Shown here piece after piece: positions 43,102-54,301 of a DNA stretch of 64,000 nt. A program made the position numbers and the translations under genes. The stretch's first letter is position 1. Every line of letters starts with the position of its first letter. The DNA comes from Acipenser ruthenus (lineage: Eukaryota > Chordata > Actinopteri > Acipenseriformes > Acipenseridae): NCBI RefSeq assembly GCF_902713425.1, contig NC_081217.1:12916589-12980588 (forward strand), written 5' to 3'. The notes below the pieces were generated by a model. The model did not search any database and was not told where the DNA came from. It saw nothing but the letters and a program-made list of their open reading frames with translations.

Positions 43102-43580
43102 TCACAGAAAACATGACAATCCTAGCTCTTCATTTAATCCCTCGGGTTCTACCGTATGGAGATAGAAGATCTATTTGGATTAACATTGTAATAGTTTTTG
43201 ATCGAGATTATCACCTCCTCGAGCTTGAAATATTTTTTGTATGCCACGGTCTTTAAGATCTGAAACGGAATGTTTGACATCTACAAAATGTCTAGCTAGT
43301 GGTGAATGGATATCTTTTCTCCTAATTGAACTTTTATGCTCGCTCATTAATGCGCAATCGTAAGTGTCTAGTAGTTTTACCAACATATTGCAAATGGCAA
43401 GGACAACAAATCAAATAAATGACATGCGTTGAAGCACAGGTCATCACTTGTAAGACACTGTACTCTTTTTTCATTGTATGGCTTGTAAAACGCAAACGCA
43501 TTATCACAGGCGGCACAATTACGACATGGAAAAAAATCCAGTAGATTTGTCCAGTACACCTAGATCTCTCGAACATGTAA
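43102..43580 (-). pseudogene. Penelope-like GIY-YIG endonuclease fragment (unit 4)
   Basis: Best minus-strand copy of the GIY-YIG core in the direct units: MTCASTHVIYLICCPCHLQY then VGKTTRHLRLRIN, followed by HKSSIRRKDIHSPLARHF and IQKIFQARGGDNLDQKLLQC. Decayed remnant; the reverse transcriptase part is missing. Confidence 0.8.
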
Positions 43581-43979
43581 ATGAGTCAGCCCTTAATAAA
43601 CACTGTCCGTGTTCATTTCTGTGTATATGACATTGTCTCTACACAATACCTGTTATGTAAGCCTATTGGTATCAAACCAATCGCAATTAATGCGATCCGT
43701 GTTTTCAGTCAGTTTGATAGTTTTAGTCAATCATCGAAAAAGCAGCAGTACTTTGCAACTGTAGTTCGTCTTTTGTACCTTTTGGTAAGATACCAACTCA
43801 GAACGTGTCCACTTCCTCCAGCCCCCTAAGGAACACTGGAGTGGTCATCAATAACAGCGAGCAGTTAGCCAAAAACAACACTCGCTGTCTCCTTCACGCT
43901 CAAAAACGAACTCTCACTCTTCCTTGTGGATAGCGAGTCCAAACACTTTAGAAATGCATTTCGCTAGCAATTCTTTTTT

Positions 43980-45482
43980 ATTTATTAACAACTTTTTGCC
44001 ATTACAATTTCACCATACAAAAAAACTAAATTTTATAACACATACCAATACTCATCTACCCATGCATACACAGAAATAAAACTCAGTCATCCAACACATC
44101 CATCAGACCTTGCCATTTTTCCCTACATTTTCCCTCCCCCATTTATACTTTTCCATTCTCATTACTTCTTTCACCTTCCATTCAAAACAATAATAGGCCT
44201 CTAATACAGTGGTTTTGTCTTTTTCTTTTTTCAGTGCTATGTTTCTTTTTTCCCATAAAGCCATCTTTCCCAAACTTATAAGAGTCCAAACAGGTATGTA
44301 ATGTTCCTTAGGGAGTTTGAACACCCCCTCTCCAAACATAACACAATCCCCATCTAAAATCCAATTCCCCTCAAATATTTTCAGCAAAATTGCGCATTTC
44401 GTCCAGATTTGCTTTGCAAAATAGCACTCCCAGAATACATGTTTAATAGTTTCATAATCATTACATTTACCTCTTGGACACTTTGCCGTGGATGCACATC
44501 CGTGTCTATGTAATATCTCCCTTACAGGAAGCCTATTTAATGCTCCCAACCAATCCAAATCCTTCACTTCATTTTCCAAATACTTTTGTTGCATTTTCCC
44601 CCATTCAATTGATCTTAAATTCACATCCAACTTAACCCTGCACTCATCCCTTATCAGCCCATACATCTTTTTGTGATTTGATAAAATTTCCCTATTTACC
44701 AAATTTTTATGCATTTTCAAAAAGGACACTGTATGATCATAAAACCTTGGCATGGTTTCTGAATGGGGCACCCTATTATCCCAATAAACAAACTCTCTCA
44801 ATGAAATCCCTAACCATAATCTCAAAAAATAATATGATTTGTGACACACTTTCATCAATAAATTCTTACACATCTGATTTACAAATAAACAATCCAATTT
44901 TAAGGGAAAACACGTCACGTCCCTTCCCCCTCCTCCATTTTCCCGTACATAACTTCCCTCTTCACACACTCGTATCTCCCTCCCCAAATAAAAGAAAACA
45001 CCTCCCTTGTTAACTTTTGTTTGCATCTTACCGGAACCGGAAACACATTGGCAAGATACACCAATGTAGGTAGGATCTGTGCTTTCAACACCAAAACCTT
45101 CCCTGATATGGTCAGGTTCCTGCTTCTCCATATATTCATTCTTTTCTTTACATTTTCAATTTTTTCCTCCCAATTTTTCCTTGCCCCATCCTTCCTATAG
45201 AACTGTACCCCCAAGATCTTTAGCCCGTCCTGACACTCCTCAACCCTACCTTTACCCTCAGTTCTCTTATCCCACTTCACACAATACATAACAGATGACT
45301 TTTGTAGGTTCACCTTTGAACCTGTCGCTTGGCCATATAAATCTATCACCTGGAATGCTCTATTCATGTCCCTGTCTGAAGTTAAAAACAATGTTGTATC
45401 ATCCGCATATTGAGCAATTTTTAACCTCGTCCCCTTGCTCCCCGGAATATGTATCCCCTCAAAACCTCTGTCATTCCTTATA
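43980..45482 (-). pseudogene. LINE ORF2, RT C-terminus and C-terminal domain
   Basis: The minus strand holds the YADD box (IAQYADDTTLFLTSDRDMNR), thumb (LTISGKVLVLKAQILPTLVY), FSFIWGG, and a 342-residue stretch to 44103 with LNRLPVREILHRHG, a zinc-like CPRGKCNDYETIKHVFWEC and a Lys-rich end. A frame change lies near 44920-45130. The AT-rich 3' tail (43980-44100) ends AATAAATAAAAAAGAATT on the minus strand. Confidence 0.85.
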
Positions 45483-47936
45483 AACTCTGTACCGATGACA
45501 ATAACAAATTTAGTGAAAGCCTATTTTGGAGATTTGCAATTCAGTTTTACAACTTCAGAATTCAGCACTACATGGCAATGCCTAGAGGTTGGAATAATGG
45601 CAGGATGCACCATTTCTCCACTGGCTTTTACCATGGCAATGGAAGTAATCATTAGGGCATCAAAATGGGTAGTAGGAGGAGAGCGCTTGGCTTCTGGAAT
45701 GCGACTACCACCAATTCGAGCATACATGGATGACATGACAACCATGACTACAACAGTATTCTGCACTAATCGATTATTGGGCAAATTAACCAATAACATT
45801 GAATGGGCACGAATGCAATTCAAGCCCACTAAATCAAGGCCCATCTCTATAATTAAAGGCAAAGTAGTAGATAAAACATTCTTCATTAATGGTGAGGCAA
45901 TACCAACAGTGTCTGAGAAGCCAGTGAAGAGTCTTGGGAGATGGTACGACGGGGATCTAAAGGACACAGTTTGTGTGGGAGAAGTTAGACAACAAGCAGT
46001 GGAATGGTTGAAGAGCATAGACAGCTGCGCTCTACCAGGTAAACTAAAACTTTGGTGCTTTCAGTTTGGTCTACTGCCGAGGTTGCTGTGGCCACTGACT
46101 GTGTACGAGGTTTCTTTGACAACAGTAGAGAAGCTAGAAGCTTTAATCAGTTCATACATCAGGAAATGGTTAGGAGTTCCATGCTGCCTCAGCAGAGTGG
46201 GACTTTACGGTAAAGGAATACTGCAGCTACCAGTCTCTGCTCTAACCGAGGAGTTTAAGTGCACCAAGGTCAGACTGGAAATGACATTAGTAGAGTCACG
46301 CGATAAATGCGTAAGGGAGGCAGCACCTGTGTTGAAAACTGGAAGAAAGTGGGCGGCAAAGAAAGCTGTGGAAGATGCAAAGGCTGCCCTTCGAATTGGT
46401 GATATCATGGGGCAAGTTCAGCATGGAAGAGGGGGTCTTGGACTTAGTTCAGCTCCTCCTACATGGCACAAGGCAGCCCCAGCTCAAAGGAGGAAGCTGG
46501 TAGTCAACGAGGTGCAAAAGCAGGAGGAGAGGATGAGGTGTATAAAGGCCATTTCCCAGGCCAAGCAGGGAGAATGGATGAGATGGGAGAGTGTGGAACA
46601 ATGCAAGATTGGCTGGCAAGACCTATGGTCAATGGAACAGAGCTGGATCAGTTTCCTCATCAGGTCAACATATGATGTTCTCCCATCACCACAGAACCTA
46701 AACCTCTGTGTAGGAGAGGATCCCTCATGTCCTTTGTGTTCATCACCTGCAACATTAAGGCACATTTTGACAGGATGTAAGGTGGCTCTTTGCCAAGGAC
46801 GGTTTACTTGGCGCCATGACAATGTGCTGTGATGTTTGGCCTTAGCATTGGAAGACAAGCGTAACATGACCAATAAGTTGTCACCTGTTCCATCAAAACA
46901 TTACACACAAAAGACAACATTCCTCCGCCCAGGAGAGCAACCACCAAGAAAAGGTGTTAAAACCAATCCTCGCCCAGGACAACTGGAAGCTGCTAGAGAC
47001 TGGAAAATGCTGGCAGATGTTGGTCAACAGCTTATTTTTCCACCTGAGATTGCCACCGCTAACCTTCGACCAGATATTGTCTTGTGGTCTGGATCAGCAC
47101 GCCTTGTTCACCTGGTAGAGTTAACAGTGCCATGGGAGGATGCTGTAGATGAGGCGTATGAGAGGAAGAAACTGCGGTATGCTCAACTAGCCACTGAAGC
47201 GGAACAGCGAGGATGGAGAGTTCGGGTTTACCCAGTGGAAGTGGGTTGTCGAGGATTTGTGGCACACTCTACAACCCGGTTTCTCAGAGACGTCGGATTC
47301 AGTGGCCAAGAGTTGCCACGTCGCACAGTGAAGAACTTATCTGAAGCAGTAGAGGAGAGCAGCAACTGGCTGTGGTTGAGACGGAAAGATTCTGGCTGGG
47401 GATCTCAAGCACAATAGAAAGAAAGAAACGCTGATGTACAGGTAAGTAAGCTGGGCTGAGTTGAGTGGGGGACGGAGGGGGGTGATGCTGGGACGCCAGA
47501 ATCACCATCGAGCCCTCTTGAGGTGTCGTGGGCTAGTCAACGAAACAATGAGGATGGAAGGTGCCCACTTGAAAACCCCAGAGATGTACCCTACTTAGCT
47601 CAATCCATACGGTTGTCATGCTGATGCGCTGGGGAGGCCGCACTGTGGTTGATCCCCGGAGCCAGCATCGCAGCCGTTGTGTGTGTTGATGCGCCAGGGA
47701 GGCAAAATAAGCTGATCCCTGGAGCCAGCATTACAATTCAGTCATTAACACCAGACAGAAGGATATCTACATCATCATATGGAAGAAAACGTAAATGGAT
47801 GGAGAAACATATGGCTCACATTAGTTTACTGTAAAGCTACGTCTTAGTTGGTGCTTATCTTGGCGAGAGCCGAGTTCATATCAGCATGAAGTTTTAACAT
47901 CTACTCTCGTGTAATGGAAATCATGCAAACGATTCA
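45483..47936 (+). mobile_element. Non-LTR retrotransposon with restriction-like endonuclease (Hero/R2-type), 5' truncated
   Basis: Plus-strand element inserted in the RT of the Tx1-group LINE. Its ORF begins mid RT and ends with a restriction-like nuclease in place of an AP endonuclease. The 3' UTR (47418-47936) includes two near copies of a motif ending GATCCC(C/T)GGAGCCAGCAT and the conserved-looking GGCGAGAGCCGAGTTCATAT. Borders are good to about 20 bp. Clade placement is from domain order and memory of the family, not from a search. Confidence 0.78.
45495..47417 (+). pseudogene. RT and restriction-like endonuclease ORF
   Basis: One frame, interrupted once by TGA at 46830-46832. RT part: GIMAGCTISPLAFTMAMEVI, active box RAYMDDMTTMTTT, VKSLGRWYDGDLKD, thumb GKLKLWCFQFGLLPRLLWPL. 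A Cys/His motif CPLCSSPATLRHILTGC follows, then the nuclease: NLRPDIVLWSG, VELTVPWED and VEVGCRGFVAHSTTRFLRD, the PD-(D/E)-type core of R2-like elements. The N-terminal DNA-binding region and first RT motifs are missing through 5' truncation. TGA is one change from CGA, so it could be recent. Confidence 0.82.
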
Positions 47937-48069
47937 ATAAAAATAACATACAACAGCAGCGACATAGGACATCCCTGCCTCACTCCTCCTTCCTGTTCTA
48001 TTTTTCCACTTAAAAACCCGTTAATTTTCACCCTAGTGAAAGCCTCCTTATACATAGTTTTTATCCACC
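47937..48069 (-). pseudogene. Short RT piece of the split Tx1-group LINE
   Basis: The minus strand reads WIKTMYKEAFTRVKINGF and then GVRQGCPM...LLLYVIF, the RT finger/palm segment between the two larger pieces. Confidence 0.8.
48065..48069. repeat. Target-site duplication CCACC (left)
   Basis: CCACC occurs at 48065-48069, 48839-48843 and 54936-54940, flanking the solo LTR and the Gypsy element. The LINE would have one copy here. Confidence 0.8.
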
Positions 48070-48838
48070 TGTGGCAAAGTGGTAATGACGTGCAGGTGAG
48101 TGCAGTGCAGAATAATCACACAGACAAACGTTGGTACAGGTGCAAGGGTGTTTATTTAAATTAATAAATGTCCAGAGCCTCAAGGCAAAACCTGTAAATA
48201 ATAATAGTGCTGGAAGTGATACAGCGGCGTATATCACTTCTCGTTATAATCCTACGGGTTTGACCCGCAACCCCAAAGTCCCGTTCCGACACCCACACTA
48301 AACACAAACACAAAGACAGTGCGTGATTCAAGTGCTAAAAGGTGCAAAACAAAAGACAGTTCCAGTAGTGAAAAGGTGAGTGGTGAAGTCCGGGTTTGTC
48401 GCTGGCCTGCGGCTGCAGCTCCGGATCGTGCTCAGTAATCTTTAGTGAGACAACAACACACAAGACACACAGTGTTAGGACACAGACACAAAACACTCAC
48501 GGTCGATTTCACAAACGGGCTCCTTCTTGGTCATATAATTTAACCATATGCAAAGGAACAGATCACTCAAGCCATGCCCCCTATTTATACCCTCGCCCAT
48601 GACCCCGAGGTTAACGAGCGCATCCGCTCCTCCAGTCCTCGGATGCCACGCCGCTTACCGTCTGGGTCACTGAGCTCGGGTGCCATGGCTCCGCCCCCTT
48701 CCGAACTGACCGACTTCCATCTACCCTACGGAATAAATTGTCGAGCCATTTCATTAAGGGTACTCTGTTCCTCGTATACCGTGCTCTCACAGGTCGAGAG
48801 GGAGATCTAACACTAAGACTCATTCGATCTTTGTCACA
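48070..48838 (-). mobile_element. Solo LTR of an LTR retrotransposon
   Basis: 769 bp with TG...CA ends (minus strand TGTGACAAAGATCG to CACTTTGCCACA) and CCACC on both sides. On the minus strand there is a TATA-like GGGTATAAATAGGGGGC near 48590 and an AATAAA near 48155, which fixes the orientation. No internal region. It differs from the Gypsy LTRs next door, so it is another family; the superfamily cannot be told from the LTR alone. Confidence 0.85.
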
Positions 48839-48843
48839 CCACC

Positions 48844-49578
48844 TGTGACAGGATTGAAAGGAGTCCTTGTTGTAATTCGCCCTCCCGACCACCGGCAGCG
48901 CTGTGTAGGGTTGACCGTGATTGGGTCAGGAGGCTGAACTCTGACCATACAGGAAGTTCCGGGTCAGGCGGCCATCTTGGCCCAAGGTGGGACCATGCGG
49001 CCGTCAGGTCCCATCATTGCAATCAGCTGTGCTGTTCTCATCGATTGGCTGACGTGAGGCAGCGTGCTGATTGCAGGGGTGGGACTTGGCAGTATTTAAG
49101 CAGTATGGTTTTGCCATTCGGCCCCCTGTCCTGAACTGAAAACACGTGCTGTGCTTTGTTGTTGTTTTGTTTTAACTGCTGTAATTCGCAGAAGCTTGAA
49201 ACTTAAGGGACTTTGGTGGATTGCCGCAGTGGAAGAAACCCAGGACAAGCCAGTAATCCGTGGAAGGGGGCCAGGAGGCAGTGAGAGGAAACCCACTGCA
49301 GGAGCACAGAGAAACCCAGTGCTTCCTTTATTGTTGTGTGTAACGGGACGTTTTTGTTTATTCTTTTTATTTGAAACCTGAGTTTACCATCGCTGGTATT
49401 CCAGGTGGTTTTCTTGTTTATTTTCTGGAATACTGGACTGTTCTATTTTTGTTTGTTAAAATAAAATCCTGCCTGTACCATTGATGGTACAGGGCTCCAA
49501 GGACTAAACGACACTTCTGGCTCCTGTGTGCTGTCATTTCTGGTCCTTCCCTAAAGCTCCACCCACTACCCTCCCACA
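48844..49578 (+). repeat. 5' LTR of Gmr1-type element
   Basis: Starts TGTGACAGGATTGAAAGGAG and ends ...CCCACA about 3 bases before the primer site; the exact 3' border is uncertain by about 10 bases. Contains CAGTATTTAAGCAG (TATA-like, about 49090) and AAAATAAAATCC (about 49460). Confidence 0.88.
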
Positions 49579-49581
49579 AGG

Positions 49582-49597
49582 TGGTGTCAGAAGCGGG
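49582..49597 (+). promoter_or_regulatory. Primer binding site, tRNA-Leu(CAG)
   Basis: TGGTGTCAGAAGCGGG is complementary, with one mismatch, to the 3' end of tRNA-Leu(CAG) plus CCA as encoded at 42600 in this window (…CCCACTTCTGACA). Confidence 0.85.
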
Positions 49598-49601
49598 ATG
49601 A

Positions 49602-52599
49602 GCATGGACCGGCACACCCTGCAAGCCGTCTTGGAGGATCAGGAGAGACACCGTGACGGTGTAGAGCGGCGTCGGGAAGAACGGGATGCTCAGAGGGATG
49701 CTGAGCGTTCAGCCCATCTGACCGCGATGACTGACAAGATGGCCACATTGCTCAGGGCCCGGTATGCTGCCTGCTCCTCACCAGTCAGACAGGGGGCGAG
49801 TTGTGCCGCCCAACATCTTGCTGGCCACCCTGACACTGTAGCCACCCGCTCAAACGTGGTCAGGAAGGCCTCCGGGTCATCTTCTGAGGTCATCTTTTGC
49901 AGCCGGATTTTGGGCGTCGGCTGCGCTGGTCCAGCTGCTGCGGCCGGGACCTGGTAGTGGCCCAGGCCCAAGCCCAGGTCCCGGCCGCAGCAGCTGGACC
50001 AGCGCAGCCGACGCCCAAAATCCGGCTGCAAAAGATGACCTCAGAAGATGACCCGGAGGCCTTCCTGACCACGTTTGAGCGGGTGGCTACAGTGTCAGGG
50101 TGGCCAGCCAGATGTTGGGCGGCACAACTCGCCCCCTGTCTGACTGGTGAGGCGCAGGCAGCATACCGGGCCCTGAGCAATGTGGCAGCGGAGGATTATC
50201 CCCAGGTGAAGGCAGCTATCCTCCAACGCCTCAATATCACTCCGGAAACGCATTGCCGGCGTTTCCGGACCTACAAGCGTCCAGAGGGAACCAGGCCCCG
50301 CATTGCGGCCCAGCAACTCTGGGACCATCTGACCCGCTGGCTGCGTCCCACTGAACGGACCACCCAACAAATCATGGAGTCTGTGGGGGTCGACCAGTTC
50401 CTGGAGGTGTTGGAACCGGAGACTCGAGCCTGGGTCGCTCGCCACAGTCCCGAGACGATGGACAAGGCCGTCGAACTGGCGGAGGCTTTCGAGGATTCAC
50501 TGCTTCGGGTGGACCCCAGTCCAGCCCCAGCAGTCCCAGTGAAGCATCGCCCTTTACCAGCGCACCCAAGGACTGCAGCGAGGCCTTCAGTTTTCCCCGT
50601 CCCTTTGAGCGCCTCGACTCCAAAGTGGAGACCGAGGTTAGCTCCCAGCTGGGCCAGAGAGAATCCCTGGACCCCACCCCCCAGTGGTGGACCAAGGGAC
50701 AAGCAGCCGTCTCCCACAGCATTGCCTTCCCCTACCTGCTTCCGGTGCCATGAGGTGGGACACATCGCAAGATTCTGTCCTGCCGCAATGGAGTGTGACG
50801 TGGCCTTGCGATGTCCGGACGCAGAGGGTGGTGAGTACAGGGGAAGGGGTCGGGAGGGGCCTTGCATTATTAATGTAGTTGTTGGTAATATGAGTACCCA
50901 CGCATTAGTGGACTCAGGGTGTAGTCACACTATAATTCGGTCTGCTCTCTTGGAGGGTACGCCCTGGCGGCCACAGGGGTCTGTGACCATCTCGTGTATT
51001 CATGGAGAAACCAAGGCGTATCCTACCACTAAAGTTAGAATGACTGTGGAAAGTCGGACGTGCCACGTAGTCGTGGCCGTCGCTAAAAAGGTGCCATACC
51101 CAGTAATTTTGGGTCGAGATTGGCCTTACTATACACAAGTTAAGGTCAATGCGGCTCGGCCACCTATTGTAGAAAAGGTGGTCGCAATGGGGGATCCAAT
51201 TGGCCAGATCTTCCCCTTGCAGGCCGACATATTTACTTCCAGGTTCCGGCCCCATAAAACTAAAAGAGAGCGGAGGGCCGAGAAACTTGAGGGGGCATTA
51301 ATGAGGCAAGGCTGGGGATTGGTGGGAGAGTCTGCTTTGCCTGTCAAACGAACACAGAAGGGGGTGGGTGTCCAGTGTGACCAGCAGGAGCGGGTTACTG
51401 AGATCCCTAGAGCAGAAGCTACTGTGGCCCCGCTCGGCATACCGCAATTCTGGGACCGGGGTGTGGACCTAGAGTGGGAGCAAAGTAACGACCCCACTCT
51501 GGTGCATATCCGGGGGCGGGTTCGGTCTGTCGAGGGGAAGGAAGTTGAAGGCTGCGGGCCGCTCACATTTCCTCACTTCATCGTGATGGGGCATTTGCTG
51601 TATAGGGTATCCCAAGCCCCGGGCACAGGACAGCCTGTAACCCAATTATTGGTTCCGGGGTCTTTCCGCCGGGAGGTCATGCGGTTGGCACATGATATTC
51701 CCTTTTCTGGCCACCTGGGGCGGGAAAAGACCTTGGAACGAATACTGGCCCGGTTTTATTGGATGGGACTCCACGTGGATGTGAGGAAATATGTAGCGGA
51801 GTGTCCCGATTGCCAGAGAGTAGCGCCGGGGCGGGTTCGCCCGGCCCCGCTGGTCCCACTGCCCCTGGTTTGTACTCCCTTCGATCGCATAGCCATGGAC
51901 ATAGTGGGCCCAGTGCATCCCGCCGACTCTGGATATACGCACATTCTAGTAGTGGTGGATTATGCTACGCGATATCCAGAGGCGGTGCCACTGCGCTCCA
52001 CTAGTGCCGTCGCCATTGCTAAAGAACTAGTTGAGATCATTGCTAGAGTAGGGGTGCCCAAAGAGATTCTGACGGATCAGGGAACCAACTTCATGTCCGA
52101 TACCCTCAAAGAAGTATACAAAATTTTGAAAATCCGTCCCATCAGGACCTCTGTGTACCATCCGCAGACAGATGGCCTGGTGGAAAGGTTTAATCAGACC
52201 CTGAAGCAAATGCTGAGGCGATTTGTGAACCAGGAACAAAAACATTGGGCAAAACTCCTCCCCTTCCTGATGTTTGCAGTGAGAGAGGTGCCACAGAGTT
52301 CAACAGGGTTCTCCCCGTTTGAGCTGCTATATGGGAGACAACCCCGAGGCATTCTCGATCTCGTGCGAGAAGGGTGGGAGGACCAAACCTCTACTTCTAA
52401 AAATGTAGTCAAATACGTACTACTGCTAAGAGATCGCTTAGAATTAGTCGGTCGTTTGGCTCAAGAGAACCTGCGCAATGCTCAGCATCAGCAGCAGCAG
52501 CAGTACAATCAAAAAGCACGAATTCAGACTTTTCGACCTGGAGATAAGGTACTGCTGCTCCTTCCCACAGCCGAATCTAAGTTGTTTGCCAAGTTATGA
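49602..52599 (+). pseudogene. Gmr1-type gag, protease and integrase region (fossil)
   Basis: The gag begins MSMDRHTLQAVLEDQERHRD; its core (AAILQRLNITPETHCRRF, EGTRPRIAAQQLWDHLTRWL) resembles the SCAN domain, which is known to derive from a Gmr1-like gag. A zinc knuckle CFRCHEVGHIARFC follows, then the protease ALVDSGCSHTIIR. The integrase has its zinc domain (HDIPFSGHLGREKT, CPDCQRV) and the DDE core (MDIVGPV, LTDQGTNF, TDGLVERFNQTLK). The RT region follows downstream. Confidence 0.9.
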
Positions 52600-54301
52600 A
52601 ATCAGGCAGCCCGACCATCGAAAACCACTCCAAATTTATCATGTAAATTTGTTAAAACCCTGGAGAGACAGAGAAGCCCTGTTTGTTGCTAATGATAGCC
52701 CCGAGGAGGATTTCGGTCCTGAGGCAGGGCCATCTGGTCAAACAGCTAAAATTTCGATGGGGGAACAGTTACTTCCCCGTCAGAAACAGGAGCTGGGTCA
52801 ATTAATTGAGGAATTCAGTGATGTTTTTTCTGAGTTGCCCGGTAGAACTGACATTATTGAACATGCCATTATTACTCCGCCAGGTGTTCGGGTGCGTCAG
52901 AGGCCTTACCGGATCCCGGAAAGTCGGCGGGGTGTAATGCGCCGGGGAGTGGCCAGTATGCTCGAGCTGGGAGTAGTGCAGCCTTCCCAGAGCGAGTGGT
53001 GTAGTCCTGTGGTAATGGTACCTAAGAAGGATGGCTCCACTCGTTTCTGTGTGGACTTTAGAAAGGTGAACGCTATCTCTAAGTTCGATGCGTACCCCAT
53101 GCCTCGAGTGGATGAGCTCCTCGACAGACTGGGTAAGGCGAGGTTCTTGTCCACTCTGGACCTGACAAAGGGATATTGGCAGATCCCGTTAACACCCAGT
53201 TCCAAGGAGAAAACCGCATTTGCTACCCCGGATGGCTTGTTTCATTTCAAGACCATGCCCTTCGGTTTGCATGGAGCCCCAGCTACCTTCCAGAGACTGA
53301 TGGACAAGGTGTTACATCCCCATCATCAGTATGCGGCAGCATATATTGATGACGTTGTTATTTTTAGCTCTACCTGGAAGGAGCACCTTGATAGATTGGC
53401 GGCTGTCCTGCAGTCTTTGAGGGAGGCGGGGCTAACAGTCAACCTAGGCAAATGCGCGTTTGGCAAACAAGAGACCCAATATCTTGGCTTTAGCATGGGT
53501 AATGGTCGGGTGAAACCAGTGGCTTCCAAGGTCCAGGCCTTGGTGGACACTCCGGTCCCACGAACCAAGGCTCAAGTGAGGTCACTTTTGGGGCTGGCAG
53601 GCTATTATCGCCGTTTTATCCCCGAGTTTTCCACCATTGTTAGCCCCTTGATTGACCTCACTAAGAAGAGCGCCCCAAACACTGTAAAATGGTCAGATGA
53701 GTGTCAGGAAGCGTTTGACACGATAAAGCGGATACTTTGCCAAGCCCCTGCACTAGTTTCACCAGATTTCGACAGGGAATTCATCCTCCAGACAGACGCC
53801 TCGGATGTCGGTCTGGGGGCCGTCTTGTCCCAGGAGATCGATGGGGTAGAACACCCCGTGCTATACATTAGCAGGAAAATGGCTCAAAGGGAGCGCAACT
53901 ACTCAGTTATTGAGAAGGAGTGCCTGGCCATTAAATGGGCCACAAACTCTCTTCGATATTATCTCCTGGGGCGGTCCTTCACTCTTGTCACAGATCACGC
54001 TCCTCTTAAGTGGCTAAACACGATGAGGGACACGAACGCCCGGATTACTCGGTGGAGTCTGGCGCTGCAACCCTTTAACTTCACTGTTAAACATCGTTCG
54101 GGTAAGGAGCATCAAAATGCTGATTTTTTTTCAAGGGAGGGGGGTCATTTAGGGGAGTTAGGGTTGGCCGAGTGTGCCTACGGCGCCACTCTGAGGGGGG
54201 GGGGATGTGTGACAGGATTGAAAGGAGTCCTTGTTGTAATTCGCCCTCCCGACCACCGGCAGCGCTGTGTAGGGTTGACCGTGATTGGGTCAGGAGGCTG
54301 A
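52478..54301 (+). pseudogene. Gmr1-type reverse transcriptase and RNase H region (fossil)
   Basis: A linker with YHVNLLKPWRDREALF (integrase C-terminal type) comes first. RT follows with VPKKDGSTRFCVDFRKVN, FLSTLDLTKGYWQIPL, MPFGLHGAPATFQRLMD and active box AAYIDDVVIFS. RNase H has QTDASDVGLGAVL, YSVIEKECLAIKW and TDHAPLKWL. The RT product would copy the RNA into DNA in particles. It overlaps the end of the integrase frame. Confidence 0.9.
54191..54207 (+). promoter_or_regulatory. Polypurine tract before 3' LTR
   Basis: TGAGGGGGGGGGGAT directly precedes the LTR start TGTGACAGG at 54208, as expected for plus-strand priming. Confidence 0.8.

Larger units (their letters stand above)
40142..43979 (+). 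repeat. tDNA repeat unit 4
   Basis: Carries Asn and Phe relics, Arg, Ser, Ile and Leu tRNAs and the Penelope fragment, plus a SINE at 41319. It keeps a segment of about 0.23 kb with the Phe relic that units 1-3 lack. Gene-free stretches 40450-41230, 41560-41980, 42305-42599, 42682-43100 and 43580-43979 are shared spacer. It ends at GCTAGCA where a LINE is inserted. Confidence 0.87.
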
